Origin: JBBFMJ01 sp037441225
GTDB lineage: Bacteria > Acidobacteriota > Thermoanaerobaculia > UBA2201
Reading direction: 5' to 3'
Length of the DNA: 14,017 nucleotides
Assembly: GCA_037441225.1 (NCBI GenBank)
Contig: JBBISU010000084.1
Location: 1 to 14,017 of the forward strand
Position numbers and translations under genes: made by a program. Positions 12,633 to 14,017 of the stretch are shown piece after piece. Each line of letters begins with the position of its first letter. Within the stretch, counting starts at the first letter, position 1. The notes under the pieces were generated by a model that saw nothing but the letters and a program-made list of their open reading frames with translations, was not told the origin of the DNA and searched no databases.

Positions 12633-13946
12633 ATGAAAGAAAAAAATTATTGGGGAAACCACACAAAAAAGGCAAAAGAAAATTTTCCTTATGAGGAAAA
12701 AATTTTTCCCTTTGAGTTTATAAAAAATTTAGCAATAATAAAAGCTGCTTCAAGCAAAGCAAATTATGATTTAAAGGTTTTAGAGAAAAAAAAGGCAGAG
12801 GCAATCTTTAAAATAGCAATGGAAATTTCAAAAGGAAAATACAAGGAAGAATTTCCTTTAAGCATTTATCAGACGGGTTCAGGAACTTCTACAAATATGA
12901 ATATGAATGAAGTCATTTCAAATGTTGTAAAAGAAAAATATAACCTAAAAGTCCATCCAAATGATGATGTAAATAAATCTCAATCTTCTAATGATGTAAT
13001 ACCTTCTGCTATAAATTTAACTTTGATAAAAGAAACAAAAGAAAAACTTCTGCCTCAAATCATTAAATTAGAAGAAGAATTTAAAAAAAAGGCAAAAGAA
13101 TATAAAAATATAATTACAACAGGAAGAACCCATTTTCAAGATGCAGTTCCTGTAAGTTTGGGTTTTGAATTTGAAGGCTATTATCACATAATAAATAGAC
13201 AAAGAAGAAATATTGAAAAATCCTTAAAAAATTTATTTGAAATACCCTTAGGAGGCACTGCTGTCGGAACAGGTTTAAATGCCCCAAAAAAATTTGGAGA
13301 AAAAGCAATTTATCATTTAAGGAAGCTGACAAGGATTTCTTTCAAAAAAGCAAAATGTAATTTTGAGTATCAATCAAGCATTGAAAATCTATCAATCTTT
13401 TCAAGTTCTTTAAAAAATCTTTCCTTAGAAATTTTCAAAATTTTACAGGATTTAAAGATTAAAAATTATTTAAAAGAAATATCAATTCCAGCCCTTCAAG
13501 AAGGTTCATCCATTATGCCAGGAAAGGTAAACCCTGTGGCAATAGAAGTGCTGCAACAAATTTGTTTTGATGTAGCAGGAAAAGACCTCTCAATATCCCT
13601 TTCTTCCCTTTCAGGAAATTTCGAGTTAAATACCTTTCTTCCTTTAGTTTTATATAATTTATTAGATTCCATTAAGATATTATCTTTTGGAATAAAAACA
13701 TTTAATGCAAAGACAATAAAAAATTTAAAAGCAAATAATGAAATTTGTAAAAGATATGCAGAGAATAGCCCTGCTATTGCAACTCCATTAAGTTTAAAAA
13801 TTGGTTATGAAAAAACAGCAGAAATTGTGGAAAAAGCATTTTCAGAAGGGAAATCAATTCTTGATATATTAAGAGAGGAAAAAAGAATTCCTGAAGAAAA
13901 AATAAAAGAAATCTTTAATTTAAAAAAACTTGCATTCCCTCATTAA
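12633..13946 (+). CDS. fumC: Fumarate hydratase class II
   Basis: Class II fumarase hydrates fumarate to malate in the TCA cycle as a metal-free homotetramer. Blocks: YWGNHTKKAKENF (6-18), YQTGSGTSTNMNMNEV (79-94), HPNDDVNKSQSSND (108-121), GRTHFQDAVP with His167, GGTAVGTGLN (207-216), the mobile loop GSSIMPGKVNP (291-301) with catalytic Ser292/Ser293, and GNFELNTFLP. PGK in the loop and SSND rather than STND favour fumarase over aspartase, as does adjacent aconitase; NPVAIEVLQQICF is somewhat aspartase-like. The 437 residues are short of ~460: the protein starts almost at YWG with an in-frame stop three codons upstream, and the usual SGPR loop before GSSIMP is absent (272-290). No ribosome-binding site is visible. 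Confidence 0.85.
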   Translation: MKEKNYWGNHTKKAKENFPYEEKIFPFEFIKNLAIIKAASSKANYDLKVLEKKKAEAIFKIAMEISKGKYKEEFPLSIYQTGSGTSTNMNMNEVISNVVKEKYNLKVHPNDDVNKSQSSNDVIPSAINLTLIKETKEKLLPQIIKLEEEFKKKAKEYKNIITTGRTHFQDAVPVSLGFEFEGYYHIINRQRRNIEKSLKNLFEIPLGGTAVGTGLNAPKKFGEKAIYHLRKLTRISFKKAKCNFEYQSSIENLSIFSSSLKNLSLEIFKILQDLKIKNYLKEISIPALQEGSSIMPGKVNPVAIEVLQQICFDVAGKDLSISLSSLSGNFELNTFLPLVLYNLLDSIKILSFGIKTFNAKTIKNLKANNEICKRYAENSPAIATPLSLKIGYEKTAEIVEKAFSEGKSILDILREEKRIPEEKIKEIFNLKKLAFPH

Positions 13947-13976
13947 TAAATTAACAAAAAAATCTAACTGATATTA

Positions 13977-14010
13977 TACGGGCATTACAAGTGCGACCCC
14001 TACACTACTG
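13977..14010 (+). repeat. Degenerate palindromic intergenic repeat, copy B
   Basis: A G+C-richer island 30 bp after the fumarase stop. It reads TACGGGC, then ATTACAAGTGC, GACCC, CTACA and ACTACTG. The blocks TACGGGC, GACCC and CTACA occur in the same order in copy A (minus strand, 149-125). GGGC at the left and GACCCC at the right are remnants of palindrome arms; the arms no longer pair fully. It may continue past the window edge. It could be a decayed REP-like element. Confidence 0.4.
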
Positions 14011-14017
14011 CTCTATT

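Noticed and set aside
12633..13946. Aspartate ammonia-lyase
   Set aside because: The loop has PGK rather than the PAK typical of aspartases, SSND rather than STND, a GNFELN block and an aconitase neighbour; some aspartase-like residues remain, so confidence is not full.

Overview
The window is a compact, AT-rich stretch (roughly 30% G+C by eye) of an ordinary bacterial chromosome, almost fully covered by ten well-formed genes. The proteins are rich in Lys, Glu, Ile and Phe. An outer-membrane-type beta-barrel protein, a signal-peptide-bearing murein amidase and a lipoprotein suggest a diderm bacterium. Low G+C and very short intergenic gaps are compatible with a small-genome, perhaps thermophilic lineage, but no marker gene fixes the taxon. 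I did not find a phage, transposon, CRISPR array, defence system or RNA gene.

Layout. 1-358 has no gene; it holds a near-perfect CRP-type palindrome placed about 40 bp upstream of a leftward -10 element, plus a degenerate palindromic repeat. 359-2718 (minus) is a tightly overlapping operon: nnr (NAD(P)HX repair), tsaE (tRNA t6A synthesis), arsC (thioredoxin-type arsenate reductase). 2809-3576 (plus) is a SAM hydrolase-type (DUF62) gene divergent from nnr. 3589-9037 (minus) is a four-gene operon: murein amidase, GerMN lipoprotein, uvrB, uvrC. 9069-10025 (plus) is an outer-membrane beta-barrel gene with a Cys/Gly-rich mature N-terminus. 10022-12547 (minus) is aconitase and 12633-13946 (plus) a class II fumarase, a divergent pair of TCA-cycle enzymes. 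The last ~70 bp carry a second degenerate repeat resembling the one near the left end.

How the genes work together. UvrB and UvrC are the damage-verification and incision subunits of nucleotide excision repair; UvrA is not here. The amidase and GerMN lipoprotein act on or in the cell wall. Nnr, TsaE and ArsC look like unrelated housekeeping or stress functions sharing one transcript. Aconitase and fumarase are two steps of the TCA cycle.

The most interesting signals are small: a recurring TG(T/A)TAAAATATT promoter element, twice set so that the mRNA would start at or next to the ATG; a CRP-like site with class II geometry for a gene off the left edge; a UvrC that ends without its usual C-terminal helix-hairpin-helix domain; and a fumarase lacking both the usual N-terminal leader and the SGPR loop.
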